From Actinomycetota bacterium (lineage in GTDB: Bacteria > Actinomycetota > Actinomycetes > Mycobacteriales > HKI-0501), in NCBI GenBank assembly GCA_030840805.1, contig JAVEDU010000054.1:62001-126000 (forward strand): a stretch of 64,000 nt of DNA, read 5' to 3'. Position 1 is the stretch's first letter. Each line of letters starts with the position of its first letter. Shown here piece by piece: positions 23,715 through 34,704 of the stretch. A program made the position numbers and the translations under genes. The notes below the pieces were generated by a model, which had not been told where the DNA came from, did no database searches, and saw only the letters and a list, made by a program, of their open reading frames with translations.

Positions 23715-24464
23715 GTGCGGTGGCTGCGTCGGCACTGGGTCAGCCTGGTGCTGCGGGGCGGCGCGGCACTGTCCACGGTGGGTGCGTTCGTCGTCGGCGT
23801 GGAGGTGGGGACGTCGACCGGCCGGCGCCGAACCCTGCTGTTGGTCCTCGGTGCCACGCTGACGGGCCTGAGTCTCTTCCTCGCCGCGTTCGAGGGCTGG
23901 CGCCGGGACCGCGCCCGGCGGACGGCGCTGCAGGTCGCGCTGGATGCCGAGGAGAACCTGATGCTGACGCTCAACGGCGCGCTGGCGCCGCTCACCAGCT
24001 ACCTCGGCGAGCTGGGGTCTACCGGCAACCGGGCGGAGCGCCGGGAGCTGGCCGGCCAGATCCGGCAGGCGGTCGTGGACGCGGCGGTCACCCTGACCGG
24101 GACGGGTTCGCGGAGCGCCTTCTACGAGCCGGGGTCGGGCCGCGTCCTGGAGCGTGTCGTGTACGCCGGCCGGGCGACCCCACCGCGAAACCGGTTCAGG
24201 CCCGGCACCCTCGACGGCGACTTCGCGCTGGACCTGGTCAGTCGCGGTGAGCTCGTGTTCGTCGACGACGTGACCGGTCACCCGCTGATCGATCCCGCCG
24301 AGGCGGACTTCGGCAGCGTGATCGCGGTCGCGGTGGCCGCGGGACCCCGTCGGTTCGGCCTCCTCATCGTCGACGCGCCGGCCGGCGGGCACCTCACGTC
24401 GACCGACGTGGAGGTCGTGCGGGTGCTCGGGAACCTGCTCGGCTGCGGACTGGCGCAGGCGTGA
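23715..24464 (+). CDS. membrane-anchored GAF-domain-like protein
   Basis: A 249-aa protein with two transmembrane helices at about residues 8-28 and 38-58, a linker helix, and a GAF-like sensory domain from about 75 to the end (a GTLDGDFALDLVSRGELVFV segment, then VDDVTGHPL and GLLIVDAPAGGHLTSTDVEV). There is no output domain. GTG 23715 is chosen because GAGGGGG lies eight bases before; a GTG at 23706 is possible. It may sense a small molecule for a partner, such as the diguanylate cyclase at 24743 that also has a GAF part. This is inference. Confidence 0.65.
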   Translation: MRWLRRHWVSLVLRGGAALSTVGAFVVGVEVGTSTGRRRTLLLVLGATLTGLSLFLAAFEGWRRDRARRTALQVALDAEENLMLTLNGALAPLTSYLGELGSTGNRAERRELAGQIRQAVVDAAVTLTGTGSRSAFYEPGSGRVLERVVYAGRATPPRNRFRPGTLDGDFALDLVSRGELVFVDDVTGHPLIDPAEADFGSVIAVAVAAGPRRFGLLIVDAPAGGHLTSTDVEVVRVLGNLLGCGLAQA

Positions 24465-24502
24465 CGCGTTACGCTGGGCGGGGGGCCGGAGGGAGTCGCG
24501 GC

Positions 24503-24670
24503 ATGATCAGGCGTGAGCGCGTGGCGGAGGAGCTCGGGCGGCGCTGGCTGCTCGGTGAGCTGCCCGCCGTCGACTACTTCCGGACGGTACGCCGGGAGGC
24601 GCGTGAACAGGCCGAGCGGATCGTGATCGGCCGGCTGCGCCGGGCGGCGGCGGGGGATGCCGCGGACTGA
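24503..24670 (+). CDS. small helical protein, 55 aa
   Basis: Unrecognised small basic protein with helical MIRRERVAEELGRRWLLGEL and VRREAREQAERIVIGRLRRA segments and no Cys or signal. The ATG at 24503 is chosen over an overlapping GTG at 24461 because GGAGGGAG sits seven bases before it. A TACGCT box at 24470 could be its -10. It lies directly after the GAF protein and before the diguanylate cyclase. The strong ribosome binding site and coding-like composition argue it is real; the function is unknown. Confidence 0.6.
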   Translation: MIRRERVAEELGRRWLLGELPAVDYFRTVRREAREQAERIVIGRLRRAAAGDAAD

Positions 24671-24742
24671 CCGGGACCGACCGGCGAACGAATTGTGGAT
24701 CAGGGCTTCATGTCTGGTGCCCGGTGAGCCGATGCAATCTGA

Positions 24743-26296
24743 GTGAACGATCAACCGCCTGCCTTCGGCGTGGCCGGCGCCGATGTGCCGCTGGTCCTCG
24801 ACCCGGGGACGCACGCCCGGGGCAGGACCGTCGCGGCGCGGTTGCGGACGTTCCGGGTCGGCAGCGCGATGTTCGCGGTCCCGTCGGTGGTGAGTGCCGT
24901 CGCGATCCCGTTTCTGCCCGTCGGGGTGCACCGCGAGTGGCTCGCCGTCGTCGCCACGCTCGGCATCGTCGTCGGCCTGGTGCTGCCGTGGCTGCCGTGG
25001 CAGCGCTGGCACCGGCGTGTCCAGTTCGTTCCCGTCCTGCTGAGCCTGGCCATGTTCGGCCCCGGGATCGGCTACTTCGGTCACGCGCTCCCGTACTACC
25101 TGTCGATGTTCACGCTCTCGTTCGTCTTCGTCGGGTTGTCCCAGCCGCCGCGGAGCTCCCTGAAGCTCGCTCCGGTCGCGTTCCTGTTCGGGGCCACCTC
25201 CGCGATCGGCCTCGCCGAGCCGATGCGCATCCTCGTCCCGGTGTTCCTCACCGTCGGCGTCGGCACCGTCGTCGGTGAGGTGGTGGCCCTCCAGGTCGCG
25301 CGCCTGCGCACCGCCCGCCACACGGTGGACAACCTCGTCGCGGGCATCACCGGCCTCACCGCGGCCGACGACCTGACCGATGCGGCCAACCGGGCGGCGA
25401 CCGCCGCGGCCGGGCTGGTCTGCGCCGACATCGTCCTCGTGCTGCTCCCCGAGGAGGGCAGCCCCGGCCGGTACCGGTACTACGGCGGTCACGGCGCGTC
25501 GCTGGCGATCGACGAGGTCGTGGTGGACACCGCCCACCAGCCCAGCGGCGTCACGCTGGCAGCCCAGCACCGGCGACCGGTGTTCATCCGGGACGCCACC
25601 TCGTCCCCGCACGTCTCGAAGGCCAACGTGGAGCGGTTCGCCGAGGCGTCGATCCTGTACGTGCCGCTGATGGGCGAGGACGGGCTGGCCGGGGTCCTCA
25701 CGGCGATCTGGCGGCGGCATCGGTCGGAGGTCCGGGGCATGACGCTCCGGGCCACGATGCTGCTGGCCGCGGAGGCGGGCAAGCAGGTCGAGCGGCTGCG
25801 CCGTACCGCGCGGCTGGCGCACGAGGCGGAGACCGATGCGCTGACCGGGCTGCCGAACCGTCGCGCGTTCTTCCGCGAGCTCGAGGGGCTGAACGACGAC
25901 GACGCGGTGCTGTTCCTCGACCTGGACCATTTCAAGGCCCTCAACGACCGGTACGGCCACCAGGAGGGCGATGACGAGCTGGCCGCGTTCGCGGCGACCC
26001 TGGCGGCGCTGACCCGCGGCACCGACTGCTCGGCGCGGTACGGCGGGGAGGAGTTCGGCGTCATCGTCCGTGGCGACGGGGAGCGCGGCGTCACCCTCCT
26101 GGTCGACCGGCTGCGGGAGGGGTGGGCGGAGCAGGGCCGGACCACCTTCTCCGCCGGCGCGGCGATCCACCGCGGCGGAGCGCCCGCCGGCACCCTCGCG
26201 GCCGCGGACCGTGCCCTGTACGCCGCGAAGGACACCGGCCGAGACCGACTCTGCTGGGCCGAGGACTGCCCCGCCCGGGGGGACGCGGTCCGCTGA
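24743..26296 (+). CDS. diguanylate cyclase with membrane, GAF and GGDEF domains
   Basis: Makes cyclic di-GMP from two GTP. Of 517 residues, about 38-185 hold five or six transmembrane helices, about 200-355 a GAF domain, and about 360-510 a GGDEF domain. The active site reads GGEEF in ARYGGEEFGVIV. Five residues before it stands the R-x-x-D inhibitory site (RGTD), so product inhibition is expected. LFLDLDHFKALNDRYGH is the metal and GTP region. The GTG start at 24743 has no Shine-Dalgarno sequence, so a leaderless or weakly translated start is likely. A second such enzyme lies at 53547. Confidence 0.88.
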   Translation: MNDQPPAFGVAGADVPLVLDPGTHARGRTVAARLRTFRVGSAMFAVPSVVSAVAIPFLPVGVHREWLAVVATLGIVVGLVLPWLPWQRWHRRVQFVPVLLSLAMFGPGIGYFGHALPYYLSMFTLSFVFVGLSQPPRSSLKLAPVAFLFGATSAIGLAEPMRILVPVFLTVGVGTVVGEVVALQVARLRTARHTVDNLVAGITGLTAADDLTDAANRAATAAAGLVCADIVLVLLPEEGSPGRYRYYGGHGASLAIDEVVVDTAHQPSGVTLAAQHRRPVFIRDATSSPHVSKANVERFAEASILYVPLMGEDGLAGVLTAIWRRHRSEVRGMTLRATMLLAAEAGKQVERLRRTARLAHEAETDALTGLPNRRAFFRELEGLNDDDAVLFLDLDHFKALNDRYGHQEGDDELAAFAATLAALTRGTDCSARYGGEEFGVIVRGDGERGVTLLVDRLREGWAEQGRTTFSAGAAIHRGGAPAGTLAAADRALYAAKDTGRDRLCWAEDCPARGDAVR

Positions 26297-26316
26297 GGAA
26301 TCCCCTGCGCGGGGTT
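26297..26316 (+). terminator. weak hairpin after the diguanylate cyclase gene
   Basis: AATCCCCTGCGCGGGGTTT directly follows the stop codon: CCCC pairs with GGGG across a four-base loop, flanked by A/T pairs and ending in TTT. It is short and contains a T-T mismatch, so it is at best a weak intrinsic terminator. Confidence 0.3.
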
Positions 26317-26350
26317 TGCCGGGGGTTGCCGGGGATGCGACAGTCGTGGC

Positions 26351-27817
<1,467 letters not shown>

Positions 27818-29687
27818 AGCGCCCGGCCCACCACCGCCAGCGGAGCGGCCGCCGCGGGTATCCGGGCCGCCAGCCCCTCCAGCCCCTCCGACGGCAGCCG
27901 CGGCGCGCCGGCCTCGGCCAAGGCCGTCTCGAACCGTCCGAACGCCGCCGGGAGCGGTCCACGGCGGCCGGCGCCCGTGCTCCCCGGCGCGGGGATCGTG
28001 CCCGCGCCGGGGCGGCTTCGGCACGCGAACCGGCCCACGGCCACGCCGGCGCAGACCAGGCAGACCAGGCCGACCGCGAGGAGCAGGCGGGCCCGCGCGT
28101 CGGCCACCAGGTTCCCCAGGGCCGTCCACGCGGTCGCGAACCTCCCCGCCGACTCGTCGGCGAGCGTCGCCCCCGCGGTCGGATCGGACGGCACCCAGCC
28201 GACGCCGGGGAACCACACCTCGACCCAGGCGTGCGCGTCGGAGTCCCGTATCACCCGGCGCTCGTCCACGCGGGCACCGCCGGAGAACCCGGTGACCAGC
28301 CGGGCCGGGATTCCGGCCGCCCGCAGCAGCACGGTCTCCGCGGCCGCGAACTGCTCACAGAACCCGGTGCGGTCGCGGAACAGGAACACGTCGACGGCGT
28401 CGTCACCCCGGCCCGGCACGGGCGAGTCGAGCCGGTACGTCGCCCGCGCCCGCAGATCCTCCTCGATCGCGCGGACCGCGTCGTATCGGGTGGGCGCGCC
28501 GTCGACCAGTCGTCGGCCCAGGTCCGCGACCCGTCCGGGCAGGGCCGGCGGCAGGTCGGTCCACCGGCCCGGGGACGGATCCGGGCCGGTCGCCCGGCGC
28601 AGGGTGGCGGGGTCGGTCCGCGGCGACGCCGAGGTCACGGTGTAGCCGCCGGGGGACGCCAGGCCGACCCGCCCGCCGCCGACCGTGAGGCCGACCGGGG
28701 CCGCCACCGCGACGGGCCGCCCCGGCGCGACGACGGTGCCGTAGTAGCCGATCGGGTGTACCTCGTCGGTCCGGGTGGTCTCGTGCGGCATCGCCGGGTC
28801 GTCGACGGTCGGCGGGACGGAGCGGACGGGGCCGCCGCGGAGGAGCCGTGCGCCGCCGGGTGGCGCGGACCAGCGCTGCCCGTCGTACCGGTCCAGGACG
28901 GCGCCACGCCACAGCCCCGGCGAGTCCCCCGGTACCGAGAGCACCGGGTCGTCGCCGAGCGTGCCGCGGACACGCATGTCGAGCACGCCGGAGGACCAGG
29001 CCCCGGCGCTGCGGCCGGTGGCACCCGGCCCGTCCTGCCCCTGCGCACCGCCGGCGAACCGGCTCCGCGCGGCGAGGTCGGACAGCGACGGTGGCCGCGG
29101 TACCAGCAGGAACACCAGCAGGCCGACCACCACCGCGGCGAGGACCGTCCGGACGACGCGGCCACCGGTGCGCGGGGCAGCCGGGGCCACCAGCACCGCG
29201 GCGGTCCCGCGCCGGGCGTGCAGGTCGTGGGCGAGGACCAGTGCGCTGATCGCCGAGACCCACGCGACCCCCAGCGGCGCGGCGATCGCCATCCCGGGGG
29301 CCAGGCCCGCCGACACGAGCACCATCGCGCCGCCGAGCTCCAGTCCCACCGTGAGGTCCCGGACGGACTCCAGCACGAGGGCGTGCGCCACGGTGAGCCC
29401 GACGAGCAGGATCGCGAGCGTCGCGCCCGCGTTCGTCAGGTCGCCGAGGCCCTGGGAGAGGGCGGCGATCACCGTGACCGCGAGCAGGCCGCTGCTGGCC
29501 CACTTCCGGGCGGTGCCGGATCCGACCCGGGATGCCCAGCCGGCCGCCAGGGCGAGCAGGGCACCGCCGGTCAGCCCGGCCCCGGCTGGGAGGAGGTCCG
29601 CCGCGACGAGCGCCCAGATCCCGGCGCAGGTCGTGACGAAGACGGCGATCCGGAGCGAGGTGTCGCCCCGGGACCCGCGGTCGGCCG

Positions 29688-30770
29688 TCACGGCCGGAAC
29701 ACCGCGAGCCGCCCGCCCGCCTCGGTGGTGAGCCACTGTGCCGCGGCCCACCATTCCGACCGCCAGTCGGCGGGAGCGGCGAGGAGGACCTCCCCGTCCG
29801 GTCCCGCCCAGCGCACCGCCTCCCGCAAGGTCGCGGCGTCCGGCGGCGGGGGGTCCACCAGCGCCGAGCACCAGTCGAGCAGGGCGGTGGCCGGCCCGGT
29901 GCACAACCCGTCGAGTCCCGGCTGCCCCGCGAGGAGGGCGACCGGACGGCCGTGACCGTGGGCGCCGACAGCGGTGGCGGCCACCGCCGCGACGAGCCGT
30001 TCCCAGTCCGGGGCGGCGGCGGGCCCGGTCACCACGAGGGCGAGCCGTGCGGCGCGGTGCTCCTCCCGTTCGACCACGACGGGCCGCCCACGCCGGGCCG
30101 TGCTGCGCCAGTGCACGTGCCGGGTGGGGTCGCCGGGCCGCCAGTCGCGGATCCCGGCCGGATCCAGGCCCTGCCGGGACGCCGTCGCGTCGCCGACCGT
30201 CGACGTGCCGGCGTACGGCGGCAGAGCCCGTACCGGCACCGGCGCCGGGTGGACGACGAGCAGCTGCCGGGCCTCGACGGTCTGGGTGGCGCGGAGCAGC
30301 CCCAGCGGTGCGGTGCTGGTGACCACGAAACGGTGCTCGTCGCCGTGGGCCCGCCGGCGGGCGGCCCGCGGCAGCTCGACCGTGGCCGTGGCGCCGGGCG
30401 GCAGCGGCGCGACGGCGACCGTCACGTCGTCGAATCCGGCGGCGTGGTGGGTGAGCCGCAGCGTCGGAGCGGTCCGCCGGCCGCCGTTGTGCACGGTCAC
30501 GCGGTGCACCGAGGTGAAGCCGACGGCGGTCCGGGCCGGGGCGTCCAGCTGGTAGGTCAGGCCGTGGAGGCGCGGCGGCATCAGCAGCGCCGCGGCGAGC
30601 GTGCCGAGCGTCGCGGACGCGAGGAGGAACAGCCAGACGTCGTCGGTCAGGGCGGCCAGCCCGGTGAGCAGGCAGGCGGCGACGACCGGCAGGAGCGCCG
30701 CCTTCGTCACGGCGAGGACGGTCCTGGCGCCCGGGTCCGGGTCCCGGCGCCGGGTGAGAAGGAGCGGCAC
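29688..30770 (-). CDS. DUF58 domain protein
   Basis: A 360-aa protein with two N-terminal transmembrane helices (about residues 20-60) and the DUF58 signature DPAGIRDWRPGDPTRHVHWR (about 205), followed by RRGRPVVVEREEH. DUF58 proteins have a von Willebrand-like fold and are nearly always next to MoxR ATPases, which are thought to remodel or activate them. The GTG start is four bases after the MoxR stop and its stop overlaps the TgpA-like start, so the three genes are one operon. The molecular role is not established. Confidence 0.87.
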   Translation of the reverse strand: MPLLLTRRRDPDPGARTVLAVTKAALLPVVAACLLTGLAALTDDVWLFLLASATLGTLAAALLMPPRLHGLTYQLDAPARTAVGFTSVHRVTVHNGGRRTAPTLRLTHHAAGFDDVTVAVAPLPPGATATVELPRAARRRAHGDEHRFVVTSTAPLGLLRATQTVEARQLLVVHPAPVPVRALPPYAGTSTVGDATASRQGLDPAGIRDWRPGDPTRHVHWRSTARRGRPVVVEREEHRAARLALVVTGPAAAPDWERLVAAVAATAVGAHGHGRPVALLAGQPGLDGLCTGPATALLDWCSALVDPPPPDAATLREAVRWAGPDGEVLLAAPADWRSEWWAAAQWLTTEAGGRLAVFRP

Positions 30771-30774
30771 CGGC

Positions 30775-31746
30775 TCAGGTCACCACCGGGACGGGAACCC
30801 GGGCCACCAGCTCCGCGACCAGTTCCTCGGCCCGGTGCGCCGTCCCGGCCCCCGGCGCGAGCACCAGCCGGTGGGCGAGCACCGGCACCGCGAGGGCCCG
30901 GACGTCGTCCGGCGCCACGTACTCCCGGCCGCCGAGTACCGCGCGGGCCTGCGCGCAGCGGACCAGCGCGATCGCGGCCCGGGAGCTCGCCCCGAGCAGG
31001 ACACGGGCGTCGCCGCGGGTGGCCCGGACCAGCGTCACGGCGTGGTCGAGCACCGCGTCGGCGACGAACACCTCGCGTACCCCGGCGCGGAGCGCCCGCA
31101 GCTCGCCGGGGGACAGGACCGGCCCCAGGTCGTCGACGGTGGCGCGGGCGAGCTGCTCGCGGACGACCAGCCGTTCGGCCGCGGGGTCGAGGTCGCCGAG
31201 CCGGACCCGCACCGTGAAGCGGTCGAGCTGCCCCTCGGGCAGCGGGTACGTGCCGTGCTGCTCGACCGGGTTCTGGGTGGCGACGAGGAAGAACGGGTCC
31301 GGCAGCGGGTGGCGGTGCCCGTCCACGGTGACCGCCCCCTCCTCCATGGCCTCCAGCAACGCGGACTGGGTGCGGGGCGTGGTCCGGTTCAGCTCGTCGG
31401 CGAGGACGACGTTCGCGAACAGGGGGCCGGGCACGAACTCGAACGTCTGCTGGTGCGGGTTCCAGACCCCCGAGCCGGTGAGATCGGCGGGCAGCAGGTC
31501 GGAGGTCGCCTGGATGCGCTGGAACCGGCCGCCGACCGAGCGGGCGACCGCCCTGGCGAGCGTGGTCTTGCCGCTGCCCGGCACGTCCTCGAGGAGCGCG
31601 TGGCCACCGGCGAGGACCGCGGCGACGACGAGCTCGACCGCGGCGCGGCGACCCCGGACGACCCGCTCGACGTTGGCGACGAGGGCCGCGGCCCGGTGCG
31701 TCAGCTCGGCGGGGTCTGCCGTCCGTCCGGGCGGGCTCATCGTCAC
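30775..31746 (-). CDS. MoxR-family AAA+ ATPase
   Basis: A 323-aa AAA+ chaperone-like ATPase. Walker A is EDVPGSGKTTLARAVA, preceded by the MoxR insert-helix region, Walker B is VLADELNRTTPRTQSALLEA, sensor 1 is LVATQNPVEQHGTYPLPE, and QLDRFTVRVRLGDLD follows, as in all MoxR proteins. The GTG at 31746 is taken because GGAGG lies seven bases before; an ATG two codons later is possible. First gene of the operon with DUF58 and the TgpA-like protein, probably controlling their assembly or activity at the membrane. Confidence 0.9.
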   Translation of the reverse strand: MTMSPPGRTADPAELTHRAAALVANVERVVRGRRAAVELVVAAVLAGGHALLEDVPGSGKTTLARAVARSVGGRFQRIQATSDLLPADLTGSGVWNPHQQTFEFVPGPLFANVVLADELNRTTPRTQSALLEAMEEGAVTVDGHRHPLPDPFFLVATQNPVEQHGTYPLPEGQLDRFTVRVRLGDLDPAAERLVVREQLARATVDDLGPVLSPGELRALRAGVREVFVADAVLDHAVTLVRATRGDARVLLGASSRAAIALVRCAQARAVLGGREYVAPDDVRALAVPVLAHRLVLAPGAGTAHRAEELVAELVARVPVPVVT

Positions 31747-31863
31747 TGCGGATCCTCCGTGGCTGTCCGGCGCCGTCGGGTGACGTATCGGCCGATCTGT
31801 CCCCGCGGTTGAGCGCGGGGGGCCGGTGGGCGAGGCCGGTGGGCCACTGTCCAAGATGTCCCG

Positions 31864-32766
31864 GTGACCATGACCGAACCGACCGATGCCGACGTCCCCG
31901 CCTGGCTCGCCGCCCGGGACCTGCCGGGGCTCGTGGACATCCACGTCCACTTCATGCCCGACCGGGTGCTGCGCAAGGTGTGGGACTTCTTCGACGACGC
32001 GTCGCGGCACTACGGGATGCCGTGGCCGGTGGAGTACCGCGTGGACGAACAGGCCCGGCTGGACATCCTGCGCGGGCTCGGGGTCCACACGTTCGCGCCG
32101 CTGGTGTACGCCCACAAGCCCGGCATGGCGCAGTGGCTGACCGAGTGGGCCCTGGAGTTCGGCCGGACGACGCCGGGTGCGGTGCCGACGCTGACGTTCT
32201 ACCCCGAGCCCGGCGCGGCCAGGTACGTCACCGACGCGCTCGACGCCGGGGCGCGGTGCGCGAAGGTCCACGTCCAGGTCGGCGGCTACGACCCCCGTGA
32301 TCCGCTGCTGGACGAGGTGTGGGGGCTGCTGGCGGACGCGCAGCTGCCCGCGGTGGTGCACTGCGGCGACGGGCCGATCCCGGGGGAGTACACCGGGATG
32401 GGACTGTTCGGGGAGGTGCTCGCGCGGCACCCTCGGCTGGTGGCCGTGATCGCGCACGCCGGGATGCCGGACTTCACCGGGGCGCTGGAGCTGGCCGACC
32501 GGTATCCGGGGGTGCACCTCGACACGACGATGGTCGGCACCCCGTTCGCCGAACGGATGTCGCCGGTGCCGGCGGACTGGACGGCGCGGCTGGCCGATCT
32601 CGCCGACCGGGTGGTGCTGGGGAGTGACTTCCCCAACATCCCGTATGCGTACGCCGAGCAGCTCGCCGCCATCGACGGCTGGGCCCGCGCGGACGACCGG
32701 CTGGGCGCGGCGTTCCTGCGGGCGGTCCTGTACGACACGGGCGCGCGGCTGCTCCGGCTGACCTGA
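31864..32766 (+). CDS. amidohydrolase family protein (ACMSD-like barrel)
   Basis: Metal-dependent TIM-barrel hydrolase or decarboxylase of 300 aa. Metal-binding motifs are visible: VDIHVHFMP near the N terminus, VVHCGDGPIPGEYTGM and VIAHAGMPDFTGALELADRY in the middle, and LGSDFPNIPYAY with the catalytic Asp at the end. This arrangement fits the amidohydrolase-2 family. The start could be GTG 31864 or ATG 31870; neither has a strong ribosome binding site. It faces away from the MoxR operon and ends just before palindrome family B copy 1. Substrate unknown. Confidence 0.83.
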   Translation: MTMTEPTDADVPAWLAARDLPGLVDIHVHFMPDRVLRKVWDFFDDASRHYGMPWPVEYRVDEQARLDILRGLGVHTFAPLVYAHKPGMAQWLTEWALEFGRTTPGAVPTLTFYPEPGAARYVTDALDAGARCAKVHVQVGGYDPRDPLLDEVWGLLADAQLPAVVHCGDGPIPGEYTGMGLFGEVLARHPRLVAVIAHAGMPDFTGALELADRYPGVHLDTTMVGTPFAERMSPVPADWTARLADLADRVVLGSDFPNIPYAYAEQLAAIDGWARADDRLGAAFLRAVLYDTGARLLRLT

Positions 32767-32786
32767 GGAGCGGCCCCCCGCCTCCC

Positions 32787-32843
32787 GTGATCATCACCGC
32801 GTTTTCGGCGCCATCACGACGAAAAACCGGTGGTGATCACGAG
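32787..32843. repeat. palindromic repeat, family B copy 1
   Basis: An inverted repeat starting GTGATCATCACCGCGTTTTC and ending with the imperfect complement GGTGGTGATCACGAG; the arms of about 22 bases pair with four differences around a GCGCCATCACGA centre. It lies between two convergent genes and its right end (TCA on the plus strand) supplies the stop codon of the btuD-like gene. A related copy is at 58372-58427. It could serve as a two-way terminator, with T and A tracts inside the arms. Confidence 0.8.
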
Positions 32844-33625
32844 GGGGAGGGGCGGCGCCGCACCGGGTACACCCGGATCCCCTCCGGGCCGCTCGTGACC
32901 TCCGCCGTCGCGCCGTAGTGCCGGGCGAGGCGCTCGGGGGTCAGGACGTCCGCCGGCGACCCGGTGGCCACCACCGCGCCGCCGGCCAGCATCAGGAGCG
33001 TGTCGGCGTACTGACCGGCGAGCGTGAGGTCGTGCAGCGTGCTGACCACGGTGAGGCCGTCCTCCCGCCGGAGCCGGTCCACCAGTTCGAGCACCTGCTG
33101 GGCGTGGCCGAGGTCGAGCGCCGACGTCGGCTCGTCCAGGAACAGCATCCGCGGCTGCTGGGCGAGCGCCCGCGCCAGCACGGCCCGCTGCCGTTCGCCG
33201 CCGGACAGCGTGTGCAGCGGGCGGTCCCGGAACGGCCCGAGATCGAGCCGCTCCAGCACGCCGGCCGTCACCGTGCGGTCCTCGGCGCGCGGGGCGGACA
33301 GCAGGGACCGGTACGGCGTACGGCCGAGCAGGACGTACTCCGTCACCGACAGCGCGGCCGGGAGCACCGGGGCCTGCGGCGCGTACCCGGCCAGCCGCGC
33401 GCGGTCCCGGGGCCGGAGCGACCCCGCGTGCCGCCCGCCCAGCGTGACCGTGCCGTCGTGCCGCACGAGCCCGGTCAGCGCGCGCAGCAGGGTGGACTTG
33501 CCCGCGCCGTTCGGCCCGACGACGGCGAGCCAGGAACCGCTGTCGAGGGTGAGGTCGACCCCGTCGAGCACCCGTGCGCCGCCGAGGGTCACCCCCAGCC
33601 CGGCGACCTCGATCGCCGCGGTCAC
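32837..33625 (-). CDS. btuD: ABC transporter ATPase, cobalamin/iron-complex type (BtuD-like)
   Basis: ATPase of a type II importer. The 262-aa protein has Walker A GPNGAGKST at 37-45, GYAPQAPVLPAALSVTEYVLLG for the Q-loop, signature LSGGERQRAVLARALAQQP, Walker B MLFLDEPTSALD and the switch His in STLHDL. Its family also handles haem and ferric siderophores; the cobalamin riboswitch ahead of the operon is what points to vitamin B12. The start overlaps the permease stop. The stop codon TGA is formed by the end of palindrome family B, so the C terminus may have been altered when the repeat arrived. Confidence 0.87.
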   Translation of the reverse strand: MTAAIEVAGLGVTLGGARVLDGVDLTLDSGSWLAVVGPNGAGKSTLLRALTGLVRHDGTVTLGGRHAGSLRPRDRARLAGYAPQAPVLPAALSVTEYVLLGRTPYRSLLSAPRAEDRTVTAGVLERLDLGPFRDRPLHTLSGGERQRAVLARALAQQPRMLFLDEPTSALDLGHAQQVLELVDRLRREDGLTVVSTLHDLTLAGQYADTLLMLAGGAVVATGSPADVLTPERLARHYGATAEVTSGPEGIRVYPVRRRPSPS

Positions 33626-34704
33626 GACCGGCCCGACCCGACGCGCAGCAGGATCGCGAAGAAGGGCGCCCCGACGAACGCGGTGACCACGCCGATCGGC
33701 AGCTCCGCCGGGGACAGCACGGTACGGGCCACGAGGTCCGCGAGCACGAGGAACGCGCCGCCGCCGAGCAGGGACACCGGCAGCACGGTGCGGTACGACC
33801 CGCCGGCGAGGCGCCGCACGATGTGCGGCACGACCAGCCCGACGAAGCCGATAAGGCCGCTCACCGCGACGGCCGCCGCGGTGCCCAGGGACGCGGCGAC
33901 CAGCACGAGCAGCCGCAGCCGCTGCGGCCGGATCCCGAGCGAGGTGGCTTCGTCGTCGCCGACCGACAGCACGTCCAGACCGCGGCCGGTGGTGAGCAGG
34001 CAGATCGCGCTGACCGCCGCGTACGGCAGCATCAGGCCGACGGTCGGCCAGCTCGCGGCACCGAGCTGGCCGAGCAGCCAGGAGTACACGTCGCGCAGGC
34101 TCTCGGCGTTCGCCTGCTGGACCGCCGTCTGGGCGGCGGCCAGGAACGACGCCACCGCCACGCCCGCGAGGAGCAGCGTCGCGGCGCCGTCGCCCTGGCC
34201 GGCCAGGGCACCGAGTCCGTACGCGAGGCCCACGCCGGTGAGCGCGCCGACGAACGCGGCGAGGGGCACCACGCTGACCGGCCCGACCGAGTTCCCGGGC
34301 ACGTAGGCGATCACGAGCGTCGCGCCGAGGCCCGCACCGGCCGCCGCGCCGAGCAGGTAAGGGTCGGCCAGTGGGTTGCGGAACACGCCCTGGTACGCCG
34401 CCCCGGCGAGCGCCAGCATGCCGCCGACCAGCGCGGCGAGCAGCACCCGCGGCAGCCGGAGCTGGAGCAGCACCTGGGTCTCCACCGGTGACAGTCCACT
34501 GTGGATGGACACGCCGGGGATCCGGTCGAGCAGCGCCGCCGCGGCGCCCAGCGGCGGCAGGCCGACGGCCCCGACGCTCAGGCCGGCCAGCACCGCCGCG
34601 CCGAGCAGGGCGGTCGCCGCCACCACCGCGACGGCGCGGCGGGGTGCGCTACGGCCAGCGGCCGTGGACGCCGCCCGGCCACCGCCGGACCGGGGCAGGG
34701 TCAG
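33622..34704 (-). CDS. btuC: ABC transporter permease, FecCD/BtuC family
   Basis: Membrane subunit of the importer, about ten helices. Family motifs include LPRVLLAALVGGMLALAGAA, NPLADPYLLGAAAGAGLGA and, near the end, GLIGFVGLVVPHIVRRLAGG, the coupling helix that touches the ATPase. The start is uncertain. No ATG, GTG or TTG fits the expected Arg-rich N terminus: the first in-frame GTG (34626) is already inside helix 1, while a CTG at 34704 overlaps the binding-protein stop (CTGA) and would give a normal 360-aa protein. I give the CTG start as the better fit with the coupled layout. Product is firm, start is not. Confidence 0.85.
   Translation of the reverse strand: MTLPRSGGGRAASTAAGRSAPRRAVAVVAATALLGAAVLAGLSVGAVGLPPLGAAAALLDRIPGVSIHSGLSPVETQVLLQLRLPRVLLAALVGGMLALAGAAYQGVFRNPLADPYLLGAAAGAGLGATLVIAYVPGNSVGPVSVVPLAAFVGALTGVGLAYGLGALAGQGDGAATLLLAGVAVASFLAAAQTAVQQANAESLRDVYSWLLGQLGAASWPTVGLMLPYAAVSAICLLTTGRGLDVLSVGDDEATSLGIRPQRLRLLVLVAASLGTAAAVAVSGLIGFVGLVVPHIVRRLAGGSYRTVLPVSLLGGGAFLVLADLVARTVLSPAELPIGVVTAFVGAPFFAILLRVGSGRS

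Noticed and set aside
32787-32843. CRISPR repeats
   Set aside because: The palindromes occur singly and tens of kilobases apart, without spacers or cas genes.
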